Assembly: GCA_020466095.1 (NCBI GenBank)
Contig: CM035807.1
Span: 114,061,124-114,125,123 of the forward strand
Direction of reading: 5' to 3'
DNA: 64,000 bases
Origin: Chlorops oryzae
Taxonomy: Eukaryota > Arthropoda > Insecta > Diptera > Chloropidae
Position numbers and translations under genes: made by a program. The notes under the pieces were generated by a model, which worked only from the letters and a program-made list of their open reading frames with translations, was not told the origin of the DNA and made no database searches. Position 1 is the stretch's first letter; every line of letters starts with the position of its first letter. Positions 48,190 through 61,267 of this stretch are shown here, one piece after another.

Positions 48190-51100
48190 TTAGAATTGAT
48201 GGTGTTTAAGTGATCCATGGTGTTAAACAATGTGATGAATTGTGATGGTGTCAGTGCTGCAACATGTCTTGTCTGATGCATGATTTGCCGAACGATGGTT
48301 GATGAATGATTAGAATGTGATTCCGATTTTCTTGAAGTTAGCTTCGATTTTAGATTAAGGTCGCAAATGATAGCTTGTTAGCTACATACTTTATAATTTT
48401 TGTTTATGCAGCTGATGCAGAAGAGTCGGTAAATTAATCTTCAGTTTTGCAGTGATTTTAAATTCAAGTCAAACACCATAATGAGAATTAGCCGTATTTG
48501 CACATTATGTTGAATCTGTTAGTAAGGAAGTCGACACTATATGCGTTGATGATATTTTCGATTTTACTTCATGTTTATCTGCAAGCTTTTGCCTAATTCC
48601 AGATTCAGCTAAATTTTTTGGAAGACATAAATTAATTTTATCTAATGGTTTTGTTTATTAATCAAGACTCACAGTACAATTGCAACATTTAGTGAATATT
48701 AATACACTTTATATACTTCAGATGGTGGAATCGACGTTTTAAGATATCAAGAGTCGCAATACAATTGCTTAGTTGAAACACAGCAATTACCAAACCCGAT
48801 TTTTGAAATTTTAGAAGAACTTCCGATTTCAACTTATTCGTGGTATTCAGTTTAACTTTTGCATTGATTTAATCAATGGTCGTCAACATCGATGTTCTCT
48901 AGCATAGCAAAATTAGCACATTACCTGTGAGTAATTGTTTAGGTTTAGAGCTGCCAACAAAATATCGTAAATTGCACTGCTTTAAGTTTTGCATTTATTT
49001 AATCAAATTCAAGTCAAATGCACGCCAGAATGCAAAATTAAGCCGTTGATTTACATTAATGGTGGAATCTGTTTAGGGTATTAGTTAAGTCCACAAATAT
49101 ATGCGTTTGTATGTTTATGTTTGTGTTTATGTTTTAATCTACCAAAGCCTTTTCACTAAACGCTTCCAGATTTCAGACACAAACTTTTTTGGGACATAAA
49201 TTTTAATCTTTTTCTATGGGTTTTTGTTTATCTCAAGTGCTCAAGACTCGACAGTGAAAAATTTGCTCACATTCAGTGCTAAATAATTACGACTTTAATA
49301 AAAAATCACCTCCCTGCTTAGCACTGGGAGGGAGGAGCGGAGCGTTTTTAAAAACAAATTCGAATAAAAAATAATAAAAATTAAAAATAAAAATAAAAAA
49401 GTATTCAGAAGACTTATTCCACACAGCATCAAGACCCCGTAATGGGGCACATTTTGCTTCTATTTTTTTTTTAAAATAATTGTGAGAAATTTAAATTTAG
49501 GTCTTCGCAAAGACCGCGCAATGGTTTCTGTGCCAAATTCACAAATCATTTTCTCGCGAATGCGAATCTCGTGTGTGGGGAACGCGTACTGTAATTCGGA
49601 ATCTGAACACTGAACACTCGTAGAATACCACTAATTTACACCTCCTCCCAGCAATCTGCACTGCGACCCCGCCCCGCCCCTTCCGCTTGGATCTGTTCGG
49701 GCAATGAAAATAAATTTCTTATCGATTGAGACAAACTGCAGACATGAAATCGCATGGACTGGACTCGTGCCTCCGACCGATCGAATAGAGGAATGAGTAA
49801 GAAAATCCAAGAAGCTCTACAAACCGCTCACATGAATATGTACGTACGTATGTAACATATGTCTGAATGAATGTATCATACTCGTATGTTCAAGTGTTTT
49901 CGGTTGTATACGAGAAACTTTTCGTCGCTTTCCTTTGATATGGAAAAATTCTTTCTGGCCGCTCGATTCTCAGTCTGCCACGTTCAGAAATTTGTTTGAC
50001 GTGCGTCGATCGTCGAGGTCTGAATGCTTTATGGATCGGGTGTACAACACGACATTTTCCCCATGTTTTTCCGTTTTTCCCACCACTGATGGATTGTTTT
50101 TTCTGTTCAAGTACCGACGGCCTTGTTCGAAAGTCCAATTTATCAAACGTCTCGGCACAACGAGGCCTGCTGAAAGACAAAATCAAAATCTTTTAACCAC
50201 TTCAAAGCTTTATAAATGAACTGAAGGAAATGTCCTTAGCAAATGTGTCCTCACTGGCAAAGGCGTGGATGTGGAAGGAGTGTGGGAAGGGTTTTCCATT
50301 AAAGGATTTTTCATTCAGTTTTCCTTCTGTTCACTCCGTCCATCAAAACTTCGAATGCTCTTCCGCCGCACCTCCTCTGGCCATATTTATGAAATCTTGC
50401 CTTGCCTTTTCTCTTGATTGACTTTGGAAGTTGGAAAATGAAAACTCTTTTCCTGACGTCCCCAAGTTTGCAGCGCACTTTTTTTGTTCCCCTTTTATTT
50501 TCATTGTTTTTCGCGTTATTTTCTTTTATTTTTGCATTTCACGTTGAATTCTCTCACTCTGCCGCACTCTCCCACCCCTCGTTGTCGCGTATTTTTTGGC
50601 ACTCGGCTTGTGATTTCGTAATAATTGCCTTTCAACACACTCACGCACACGCACACACACACATCCATACACAGACGGTTCTCCGTTCGACGGAAGAAAA
50701 GCGAAAATGTTGTTGAAAAAGTGCGAACGATTTTCCGATTTTCCGATTTTCGCAATTAACTAAGAGACCGGCGAACGTTTCCATGAATGAAACGAAGAGA
50801 TTTGGAGATGCATGCGAAGGTTTGTTGATTTGTTTGCTCGCCTTTCGGTTTGATTCGTCCTTTGTTGATATTTTTATAGAATTTATTGAATTTTTTATAT
50901 ATTTTCATTTAAATTGGGAATGTTTTCCGGCTTCCTTCGCGTTTCAGTTTGTTTGCATTTGGACGGAAATCCATTCCAAAGTGGGGTGATGTCTCCTCAT
51001 AACATTGGATTTCCCTTTTGGCCTTAAGAATGCAGGAAGTTTCAATTCACTCCATCTTTTGGATCTTTTGAAGCGGAAAATTATTCAGAAGCCTTGCGAG

Positions 51101-54100
51101 ACAACAAATTATTATAATTTCCCTAGAAGGCCATTTTGAAAAGCGAAGAAAGGAACTGCAAAACTTTGCAATTGACTTGACTCAAAACGGCCGGACCGTT
51201 GCAGGTTGAAAAGGAAGCGGACGAAAGGGACTTGTGCCACAAAGCATTTTGCCATAATTTGCTTTGCTATGAAAGCGTGCCCGGACGACCTTGCCAAGGG
51301 ATTAGACAATACGTGAATGCTCGTGTACCTCTGCAACTGGGGACTGTGCCGAAGAGCTCGCGTTTTAACTTAATTAATGTTATGGTAATGTTGGAGCAAC
51401 TGGAATCCGCCGGACAGATGGAAACTCGGGCAAGTCGTGCCGTGCCGTGCCCCGGCAGAGCCGAAAATAATGGGCATCAGCGAACTAAAAATAAATGGCC
51501 ATCGGCTAACGTGGTCGCCATCTTACTCTTTGTGACATGCAAGCACATGCCGGACCAGCATCGAAGACGATTTCCGAGGTATTTCGACAGTAATGCGCTC
51601 TTCGTATGCATTTGATTGGGGGAAATATTCCATGTCTCAGTGTATGCACAAATGTTGCACTTGTGGATATGCTTGTCCTCAAGGGTTTCAATTTTGTTCA
51701 TTTTGTTGAAAAGGTGGACAAAGCAACAAAGCGGAACGAATCCGATGCTCGAAAGCGTTTTTCCCGTCGGTCATTTTGCTCATCAATTCCTCGGTTCCTT
51801 GTCGCCATTTGACTGTCAAAGGCAATTGCCCCTGTCCTCCAGATTCCACATTCTTCACTTGTTCCGGCTTATTGCTTTGCTTTTCCTTCGGTTTTTCATT
51901 TCGCTTTCCTTAATATTTTAATGACAGTCGAGAGTGCACACAATGCCCGAACGAGGCAGCCGCGCTCAACAGAAATATTCAATTGGCAATAATATTTTGA
52001 TCCTCTTAATGTTTTTATGTTGCTTCGCTCGAAACATTTCAATCGATTCGTCAAAACGGGGACAAAACGTGACGCAGCACACAAATACCAAATAAATCAA
52101 TATTAATAAATAAATCGGAGCGAAACCCAATGAAGTCGCCTTCCCTCGCATTCGTTCAATGAATTCTTTAATCTCCTCATTCATTTCCTCCTTGAACTGA
52201 GGAACTCCAGAAGAAAATTCTGATGTTGCTGGTTTCCTATTCACTTATTGAAGGACTTCAAAATGTTCTTCAGACTTTAGAATCCTTAATCAAAGGACAC
52301 GATTGGTAGAAGTGGTTTCTAGGGAGTCCTTTTGCCACAGATAAAAGGCAAAGCAGATTTAAGGCAACGCTTTGAGCTCGATATCCAACAGTCCCGGAGG
52401 AAGAGGATACCGAGATTTGACAAAACTGACAAAATATGGCTCGTGGGCGGCAAATGAGGGTTTTTTGAATGAATGAATATTGAAGAGAAAAAGATCCTTC
52501 ATTACGCTCGTGTGGACAAAAGCATCAAAAAAATTCACGCTCGGTCAAATTGTCGTATTGAACTGTAAAAGAATTTTTATGTAATCAAAAGGTTTGGTAG
52601 CCAATTATTCTTGAACATTCAACAAAACTTGGCCCAACATGACATTGACGTCACGCTGTAATTTGGCAAAAGTTGTGAAAATTCAAAGAAACATTTTCCA
52701 AAAAAAATTTCGAGCCATTTTTTTCGTTCACACTAAATCAAATTAGAAAATATTCATGGTAAATTAAAAATGAACCTTTTAAAAGACGCATAAACAATTC
52801 TATTTGTGTGCACAGACAATTATTATATATAATTATTAATAAAGGACAAAAAAATCCTTCCAATCTTAACGATTTTTTCCCCCCTTTGATTCGATTCCGA
52901 GCCATTCCATTAACGAGCGACAACTGTTGCCTTCCCATCGCATTAACTAGAGCCAACAACCGTTTGGATTCCCGCACTCAATCATTCGCTTTCATGCTTC
53001 GACATGCACATGCACGGTGAACACTGGAGTGACGTGCAGAGTTGAAGACTACGAAAGGAACAATCGATGGACAAAACGGCCACGTGACACTGACACACAA
53101 TGACGACAAAGTAAATAGACAGAAACTGACATTTGCCAGCTCCCACAAGGTGTGGCAGTGTCGTTATTTTGGGAGTTAACAGACCAACAGACCAACGCAT
53201 GCTTCAGAAAAGTAACTACAAATCGCGTGCTTATCTAGGATAAGCACTGAAAATGAGACCCAAAGGATATTTAGTTTTTTTTTTTTTTGAATTTGTTGTC
53301 AGTATCGAATTCGTTAGATGGCACCCAAAGTTCACTTCTGGACACGACCTTCTCAAAGTTGATTTAAAAAGTTTTTCCCCTGCTGGCTGTCAAGTGGTTA
53401 AGAACCTTCATGTTGTGGCTTCCTAACGTATGGACTCAATTTGTAGCACAAATACACGTTTACACATGGCACATAATTTCCCGCTCGAGAGCTCTGTTGG
53501 CTTGTCATGACTCGAACGTGTCCTGAAAACGATTTCGACGATTTAGAAGGTATTTTTCCTACACTTTTTGACACACGCGTCTGATGAGGTTGAATTAATC
53601 CCGTCGACTCATTGAACTGGAAGATTTTGTCAACAACCAAATAAACATGGACGGATAAACAGTTATTTCTGGTGATGACAGCAAGCTTATAAGGACCCAA
53701 GAACACTGTTCACCTTTTTGCCATTGAGAGGAAATCCAATTTGCAGCGAGTATCTTGGGATAAGATAAAGGAATAAGAACCGCACGAAATGAGTTTCCCT
53801 CTTCCTTCTTTTCAACATATCCCAACCGATTCCGTATGTGGTTTTTGATACTTCAAAGCTATTTATTTTCAGCTCATGAATTAATAGCACTTATTATTGG
53901 CATTTATGGGGATCGGTCGACATTTGTCTTTGTTAAGAGACACGCCTTGTTTTACCAATCAGTGAAGGTAAATGTGTGTGAAAATATTTTTTGTCGTGCT
54001 AGCGGGAGGCTTATAAGAAAATTTCATATAATTGGGGTCGATTATATGCTGAGGCACCTCTTGAAGGAATGGCCGACTGTGGCCCCCTGAAAATCATTCT

Positions 54101-54520
54101 TGATATCTCGATGGGTACTCCCTAGAAATGCCTGTAGATAGCGGATTTTATGTTTCAGTTGCGCAGTTCTTTGAAATATCGTTGAAAAATATCCATGAAA
54201 AATCATAAAAATGCAGGATGGGTCCCCGAAAATAGTCCAGGATAGAGGAAACCATATGCTGACGAAAAGTGGATATTTAATACTAAAATTCCTTTGATAC
54301 TCAGGGTGAAAAGGAGAGACAGTTGGGGGAAACAATATTTTAGGTAGTATTTTTTTTTTCGGGAAGGGCATTCATTTTGGAGTCCTAAATGAGCGCATTG
54401 TGAGGGCTCACACTCCGGATAAGGATTCACAAATGAGTCATTTAAGACTTCAAATGTTTGCTGGGATATTTTTCTCCTCATATCACACACCCTTGCCATT
54501 TTCCTTACCCAAAGAAATAT
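48190..54520. other. Gene-free spacer
   Basis: No recognisable coding exon or RNA gene on either strand. A short GC-rich patch (GACCCCGCCCCGCCCC) lies at about 49660-49680. Composition changes visibly near 49400. Confidence 0.45.
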
Positions 54521-54528
54521 TTAAATAT

Positions 54529-54573
54529 TACGGGTATTCAACGTTTTTAATACGCCTTTGTGAATACCCCAAT
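54529..54573. repeat. Fragment of the GGGGTATTCAC MITE
   Basis: TACGGGTATTCAACGTTTTT followed by ACGCCTTTGTGAATACCCC: both ends retained, middle deleted. Confidence 0.7.
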
Positions 54574-55365
54574 TTATTTCAAAATTAAGCGATTCATTCA
54601 ACAAAATCTTATTGCGAAGGTCGAACTTTGAGTTTCATCCACTTTTTCATGATTAAATTTTAAATTCAAATCGGTCGAAACTTTTCCTTTCAAGCTTGAA
54701 ATCACTTAAAATTCAGCCAACCGCGAACAGCAAACGTTGCCAAAAATGGCACGGTGTGCAAATTTTATGCAAAAAGTAGGCAAAAGCGGTTAATGATGCG
54801 GGAAATATGCTAAAGCAGCAGTCTTCTTGAGGAGAGTAGAATAACATTCAAAATTTAAAATTTAAAAAAATTTTAAAAAAATTCTCAAAGCTCTTAAGCG
54901 ATGTGTGACTTCATGTCCAAAATTTGAAAAAAAACAATTTAGTTGCAATGTTGCCAAACAATGCGGAAAGAAATAATTTGACCAAGTTTCATAAAATCAG
55001 CCCACCCACCGAAATTGAATGTCAAAGCAATATCACAAAAATTTTGGACGGCGAAAAGCTTTCCCATAATCTTTGCTCTGTTGTTGACCTCAGCATCATT
55101 AAGCAATTCTGAAATCTGATTTCGCAATGCGATTTCCTTTTTCCATCACTCTCTTCTCTTTTCCTGCGCCACTTGCTATCGTTTCACTTTGCACGCGGCA
55201 TGCATTGGAAATTCTGATAGGATTTTTACATGTAATCAGTTCAACATTTGAAAATGCCCCAAGAGAAAATTTCATAGCGCTAGACAATTTTCATCGAAAG
55301 AATATTCAAATTCGACCATGAGAGGACATTTTTCGTTCTCCGTTATCCGCCTTCATTGACCATTT
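54574..55365. other. Gene-free spacer before the GA tract
   Basis: AT-rich, nothing recognised. Confidence 0.4.
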
Positions 55366-55367
55366 TC

Positions 55368-55399
55368 GAAGAAAGAGACGGAGTGAGAGAGTGAGAGAG

Positions 55400-55451
<52 letters not shown>

Positions 55452-56120
55452 AGAAAGAGAGAGAAAGAGAGAAAAGAGAGAGAGAGAGAGAAGATAGAGA
55501 GAAAGAGAGAGAGAGAGAAAAAGGAGAGAGATAGAGAGAAAAGAGAGAGAAAGAAGAGAGAAGAGAGAGAGAGGGAGAGAAGAGAGGAGAGAGAGAGAGA
55601 GAGAGGAGAAAAGAGAGAGAGAGAGAAAGAGGAGAAGAGAGAGAGAGAAGAAAGAGAGAGAGAGAGAAGAGAGAAAGAGAGAGAAAGAGAGAGAGAAGGA
55701 AGAGAGAAGAGAGAGAAAGAGAGAGAAAGAGAGAGAAGAGAGAAGAGAGAAAGAGAGAGAAAGAGAGAGAAAGAGAGAGAAAAGAAGAGAGAGAGAGAGA
55801 AAGAGAGAGAAAGAGAGAGAAAGAGAGAGAAGAGAGAGAAAGAGAGAGAAAGAGAGAGAAAGAGAGAGAAAGAGAGAGAGAAAGAGAAGAGAAAGAGAGA
55901 GAAGAGAAAGAGAGAGAAAAGAGAGAGAGAGAGAGAGAAAGAAGAGAAGAGAGAGAGAGAAAGAGAGAGAAAGAGAGAGAGAAGAGAGGAGAAGAGAGAG
56001 AGAAAGAGAAGAAAGAAGAGAATGAACAGAGAGAGAGAGAAAGACAGGAAGAGATGGAGAGAGAGAAAGAAAGAAGAGAATGAGGAGAGGGAGATAGAGA
56101 AGGGAGAGAGAGAGAGGATT
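55368..56120 (+). repeat. GA-rich polypurine tract (~750 bp)
   Basis: GAGAGA with AAAGAGAGAG-type variants, purine-only for long stretches of the plus strand. Open frames here reflect composition. Confidence 0.97.
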
Positions 56121-56449
56121 CAAATGATACATAGAAAAAATATTAGAAATTTAGGACCTGAAAGTCTTGAAGAATTTGTTAGGAATTTTAGCAAGACGAT
56201 GATGAGAAAAGAGCATTTGAATTGAGATGCACTGAGCAGAAAGAGTCGAATAATTTTCAAAGTTATTTAAATAAAAAAAATAGATATCTAAAATTTAGAG
56301 ACTTCTTGAAATCGCATGAAAAATTTTTAATCTTAATGAAGATTTGTTTATTGAAGAAACATAATTTGTTTTTGGATTGACGAGTAATTGCTAAAAGAAC
56401 CTGACAAAGATATATTTGTCAAAGTTACCTAAAAAAAAAAAAAAAAACG

Positions 56450-59400
56450 CCTTACCTAGGTAATCATTCATAGAAGGCTTTGCATGTAGAGGCATTTCCA
56501 ATTGACAAGTCTGAAAATAAGTTTTCTACTGTAGAAAAAGTTATGCTTTATGCATGGGTAAATAATTTCGAGAGGTAGGTGTACAAAATTCACAAATAAA
56601 ATTTAGAGAACCTTTTACTTGGAAGAAAAGACAAAGAAATATTCATAAAATTTACTCTTTTGACCTTTTGAGCCATTTATCAAAGGATATTCTTTATTTG
56701 GTCCTTTTAACTCTGTGACCTATTTCTCTAAAAAAGGAATGAGAATAATAAAAAAAAGTACAGGAATATTATGAAGGCTTTGCATCGATAGAGGAAAAAA
56801 AATCCAAATATGAACAAGGATCTAAAAAACATAGATTTTCGAACGGTGAAAAATGTTTATCTGACTTTTATGCCGAGAGCGTAAAAGGCATTTCCTCTGA
56901 GGTAGATGTTGTACGAAAATTGCAAAATAAAGTTAAGGAACTTGTTACTTCAACCAAAGGAGAAAAGACGAGAACATTTACAAAAAGTTTACTTCTTTTT
57001 TGACCTTTTTGACACATTGTAATCTATACAAGATTCTTTAATTCCTTTTGTCTTGACCGAAAATTTTCCAACAAAAGGAATGTCCATGGTGATATGTAAA
57101 GACCTTTTGTAGAAAGGTACAGATTTAGAGTATTGATATATATAAACGTGTACTTTAACCCAGAAGAAGGGGTAATTTCAAAACCAAGGACTACTGGAAA
57201 TGTGATCAAAATTAAAATCTAGACTTGAGCAATTGGTATCTGAGGGGTAAAATTTACCTTAATTTTGTGTCGAAAAACTTCGTGCTACTCAAAGGGTAAT
57301 TTTGAGTTATTCGATTTTTGGTTAAAATTAGAATCGGTTGAAGAATGTAAAACCGTATTAAGAGTAAATAGAACGAGAAATTCGTTACTGAAAATTGTTC
57401 TTATATCTTTTATTTCTGATCAAAAAATTTTGAAAAAATTTTGTAATTGCTATGAGCTATAGGCATATAAATATGATTCTTAAAGACCGGTAAAATTTTC
57501 AGAATTTTCAATTTGCCCTACTACAGAGTTTTCGGGTGGATGTTCTATAAGACACATTTAAAATGCAGTTAAAGCTGATAAATTGGTACAAGAATTAAAT
57601 ATTGTACGGATTATTGAGTATATACATAATAACGGTACTTTCAATTCTCGGCCACTAATGAAGGGTCTATTTTTAAAAAAAGGTAAGTCGAAATGTGACA
57701 GAAACTGAGTATGAGCGTTGTAGTAACACATGCAACTTTAAAAAAGTCATCAAAATTATTTGTTTGACAAAATTGACCTCTAAATGTCGCTGTGTATAAA
57801 CAGGAGTCTATCGTGGCATCTTTAAAGGGTAATTGTTTTTTTATGAATTTCAATTTAAAAAGCGCTTAAGATTGTTGGAATTAAAATTGTATCCTGGTAT
57901 TTTTTGCAGTGGGAAACGGTATTAAGGAGCAATCAGTATAGAGTTAACAGGGTGTTCAATCTGGTAAAAGTAGATCTTTAGGTTGATAAATTTATAATTG
58001 CATAATTAAAGAATTTTGAAGGAAAATATATTTGGCTTAGTTTTGGACAAAAGTTCGGAATCGAAAATGAAAAATTGTTTTAATAACATTTTTGAAAGCT
58101 AAAATTAAGCTGATGAAAAATTTTGAACATTTTTAAAGGAATTTTCTTATCTATTCTAGATTTAGAGTTTTTCGGTTCGTTTTGGTAAAATTTTAAATAT
58201 TCATAGCTATAAACGGTATCAAGGAAGATTAAAATATTGAAGAAGTTCGTATGTTATATAGCCATTTTAAGTAAAAAAAAAATTTAAAAATTCCGGCCCA
58301 CTTTGGAACTTGTGCTATTGTAAAAAGTGATGCAGAATTTGACATTTTTTACAGCTTTTTGAGTATAGATGGAGTTTGTTGGATACATTGTCACCATCAC
58401 TTTTTCCAAAAACTAGGGCATAAAATTTTGTTAAAAACATGAACCTAAAATGTTGAAATGTTTGTAGATATAACCACGGGAGTCTAATGTGGCTGTTAAA
58501 TTGGAATTCGGCTACTTCTTCGCATGTTTAAATTGACATGCATCAATTTAACAAAAGCAATTAAAGATTGGTTGGCAAAGGGTTGTATAAAATAAGTACG
58601 TCTGTCATTTTTGTATCTAATGGGGGTATTTCTGGAGAATAGTTAAATTTTAAAACAGGGCTGCTTGTCAATTGTTGGTATAATTCAGTACATTTGTACT
58701 GGAATTGCACTAAAATGTATTGTAATTTGAATATTAAGGCCATTTAGTTTTGATGAGGAAAATTTTAAATGAAGAACTTCAGTTTTTTGAAAAATTTGTG
58801 AATGCGGCAAAGGAATACATGTAAAAAATTGTTTTAAAAACAATTTTTGTAATAGCTAATATATTTATATCTTGATGAAAAAATTTTAAATTTTTAAAGG
58901 GATTATTTATTTCTTTTTTTTTATTTCTATTTTTTTGAACTTAATAACTGAAAAAATTTTGGGTATAAAATGTTTTTAAGTTTCTGTAGCGAAAGTATAA
59001 GTTAGGTCTCAGTGTATAAATGTATTACGAAAATTCCCTTTTTTATTTCCTTCATTTAGATGGCAATACTTAAATAAAAAAATTTTGAAAAAATTATTAA
59101 CGGTTGCGAACTTTGTGTTAGTGGAAAAAGATCTAAAAATTTTAACATTTTTTATTCTTAATAACAGATTTTTCATTTTTAATCTATTAGTTTGGAGATA
59201 TTGTTACGAATAAGCTTAGGTAAGTGTCAATTATTATTTCAAGACCTAGGGCAAAATTTGTCATAAAAAGAAAATCAAAATGTTTTTAAATTGTTTGAAA
59301 GATAATACACATAAATGTTAAATTAATTCTTTCGTGCTAAACTTTCTTCGCGACGTTTAAAATTGACCTGCAGCCAATCTGACAAAAGCAAATTTTATAG

Positions 59401-59700
59401 AGAGTTGTTACAAAGTGTTAAGATTTATTAACAATGAAGTACCGTTAAATGTTTCAATCATTTTTATCAATAGATTATTTACTGGAATATTTAAATTTGA
59501 TAATAAAATGCCATGTATGACGTAAGTTTTAATAGTATCTGATTTTCGAAATTTTAAACAAAATTTGACAGAGCATTTCATGTGCACAAAAAAATTGTAA
59601 ATTGAATATCTACACGTTGCGCACAATTTTTTAATTTGAATTGAAAAAAATGATTTTTTTAATGAAGCAAATACTTGAGGTAGCTTTTTCTTCAAAAATT
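56450..59700. repeat. Strongly decayed tandem array
   Basis: GAAGGCTTTGCAT(C)GTAGAGG occurs near 56475 and 56774. GAGGTAG(A)TGT...AATAAA(A/G)TT...GAAC occurs near 56571 and 56900. A further pair about 830 bp apart (58527 and 59357) shares ATTGAC(A/C)TGCA...ACAAAAGCAA. Together these suggest a divergent array with 300-330 bp and larger periods. One unit (about 56765-57006) is open for about 80 codons without a stop, whereas its neighbour is full of stops. Confidence 0.5.
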
Positions 59701-61267
59701 TTTGTCAGAGTGGCGAAAACTGGGAATATCCTGAAAAAAATTGGTTAAAATTTCTCTCTATTGAAAAATTTTATTTTCAGTTAAAAATTTAAAAATTTTT
59801 TTTTTTTGATTTCCTGTTATATTTGAAGTACAAACTTGGAAACACTAAAAAAAATTGTTAAAATTTCTTTTAGTTTTGTTGGAAAAATTTTTCTCAGTGT
59901 AAAAAATAAAGCAAAAATGTTTTTGTCTTAAAATTATCCTGTTACTCAATTAAGCAAATGTATATAACTGAAAAAAGTTTTAAAACTATCTTATTAGCTT
60001 TAGTCGAGAAAATTTTTCGTGTAATAAATAAAAATCGCGATGCAGTAACTTTATTTATATTCCTCGCTTGCCATTAGCAAGTCGAGACCAACGATTTGTT
60101 TCACTTCTGTGGTCTAAGTTAGTTTTTGAGAAAAAATTTGAAACACAAGCTTATTAGCAAAAAGGATTTTCAAGGATAACTTCAAGGACCGTTAGAATTG
60201 AAATAAAAAGTATGTCTCCGACAGCTGTATTTTAAATGGCACCTATCGAAAGCGAATCGAACAAAATTTAAAAATTCCGTATTCTATGATGCACGCAACC
60301 GCCAACTCCTTGTACCAGAATCCTTCAGGAACTGCAGTCGAAATTTTGATAACATTGAACGACCTCTAAAATGTTCGAAATTTTGATAACATTGAATGAC
60401 ATCTAAAATGTTTCATAGGGTAATCATTGTTTGCCACAAGGATAATACGACTATGGGTTACGACAATCAGAGTTCAAAATTTGATTCTTCTGCGCATGTA
60501 CAACTTGTGACGTAGCGTTTAAAGTATTCTGATTGGTTGAAATTATAAAAAAAATTTGACAGATGAATATTTTCAAGACAAAAAATTTAAATTAAAGAAT
60601 TTATGTGTTTACAGCGTTGCCACTGACTTTTGCAAAAACATACTACCAATTTCAAATTTTTATCAAACCTGATTTTTACATACATACATCGTCTTTAAAT
60701 AAGATAGTCTTGCAAAATGACCAATTAACAGAATTAATAGTAAAACTGAAAATTTTTCAAAAAAATATTTAAAAAAATTTACACAGCTTTGTGGCAGCAC
60801 CAAAAAAAAGTCGTCACAAGTGCTCGAATAAAACAAAAATCTGCGCATGTCGTAATCTTATATTCTATCATTCTTGGTTTGCCATTTCTCCTGGAGAGAA
60901 AAAATGATTAAACCTTATGTGAGTGGCAAGGTACCCGGGTAGCTTTTTCTTTCGCAAATATATTTTCTATTTTGTACTAGGACCGGGTCTATAAAACTGA
61001 ATATCGGCGAGAATAAATTGGGTTATATTTTCTCCATATTGATAAAAAAATTCTGATTAAGCTTGTACTAAGTTTTTAAGTAAATATTTGAAATAAAAAA
61101 ATGTATTTTTCTTTTGATTTTCAGGTCTGGTCAGTAGTCGTCAGTCGGAGCACCGTACGAAGGCGAAGCGAACTTCACTATGCTCAATTAGAGAAAGCAG
61201 GAATTCTACTCAATCACATCAGCAACGAAATCATATCATTAAGAATTAAATTCATTATCATCGAGTT
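59701..61267. promoter_or_regulatory. Upstream flank and probable 5' UTR of the CaM KMT gene
   Basis: Gene-free AT-rich DNA with a 33-bp tandem duplication (GAAATTTTGATAACATTGAA, near 60340-60410). TTTGATTTTCAG|GTCTGG at 61113-61124 could be a splice acceptor for an untranslated leader. Alternatively the TCAGTCG nearby (about 61140) could act as an initiator. Neither is proven. Confidence 0.35.

Noticed and set aside
47499..48281. 260-codon Asn/His/Thr/Ser/Ile frame on the minus strand
   Set aside because: The AACATC-type repeat has no stop in any minus-strand frame, so the length is not evidence of coding. No conserved segment in the short non-repetitive start.
49890..51621. Several overlapping 60-140 codon frames in the right-hand spacer
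   Set aside because: Both strands are open over the same DNA without codon bias or recognised motifs; best explained by chance in a less AT-rich stretch.
55353..56132. 259-codon minus-strand open frame of Leu and Ser
   Set aside because: Complement of the GA tract; low complexity only.
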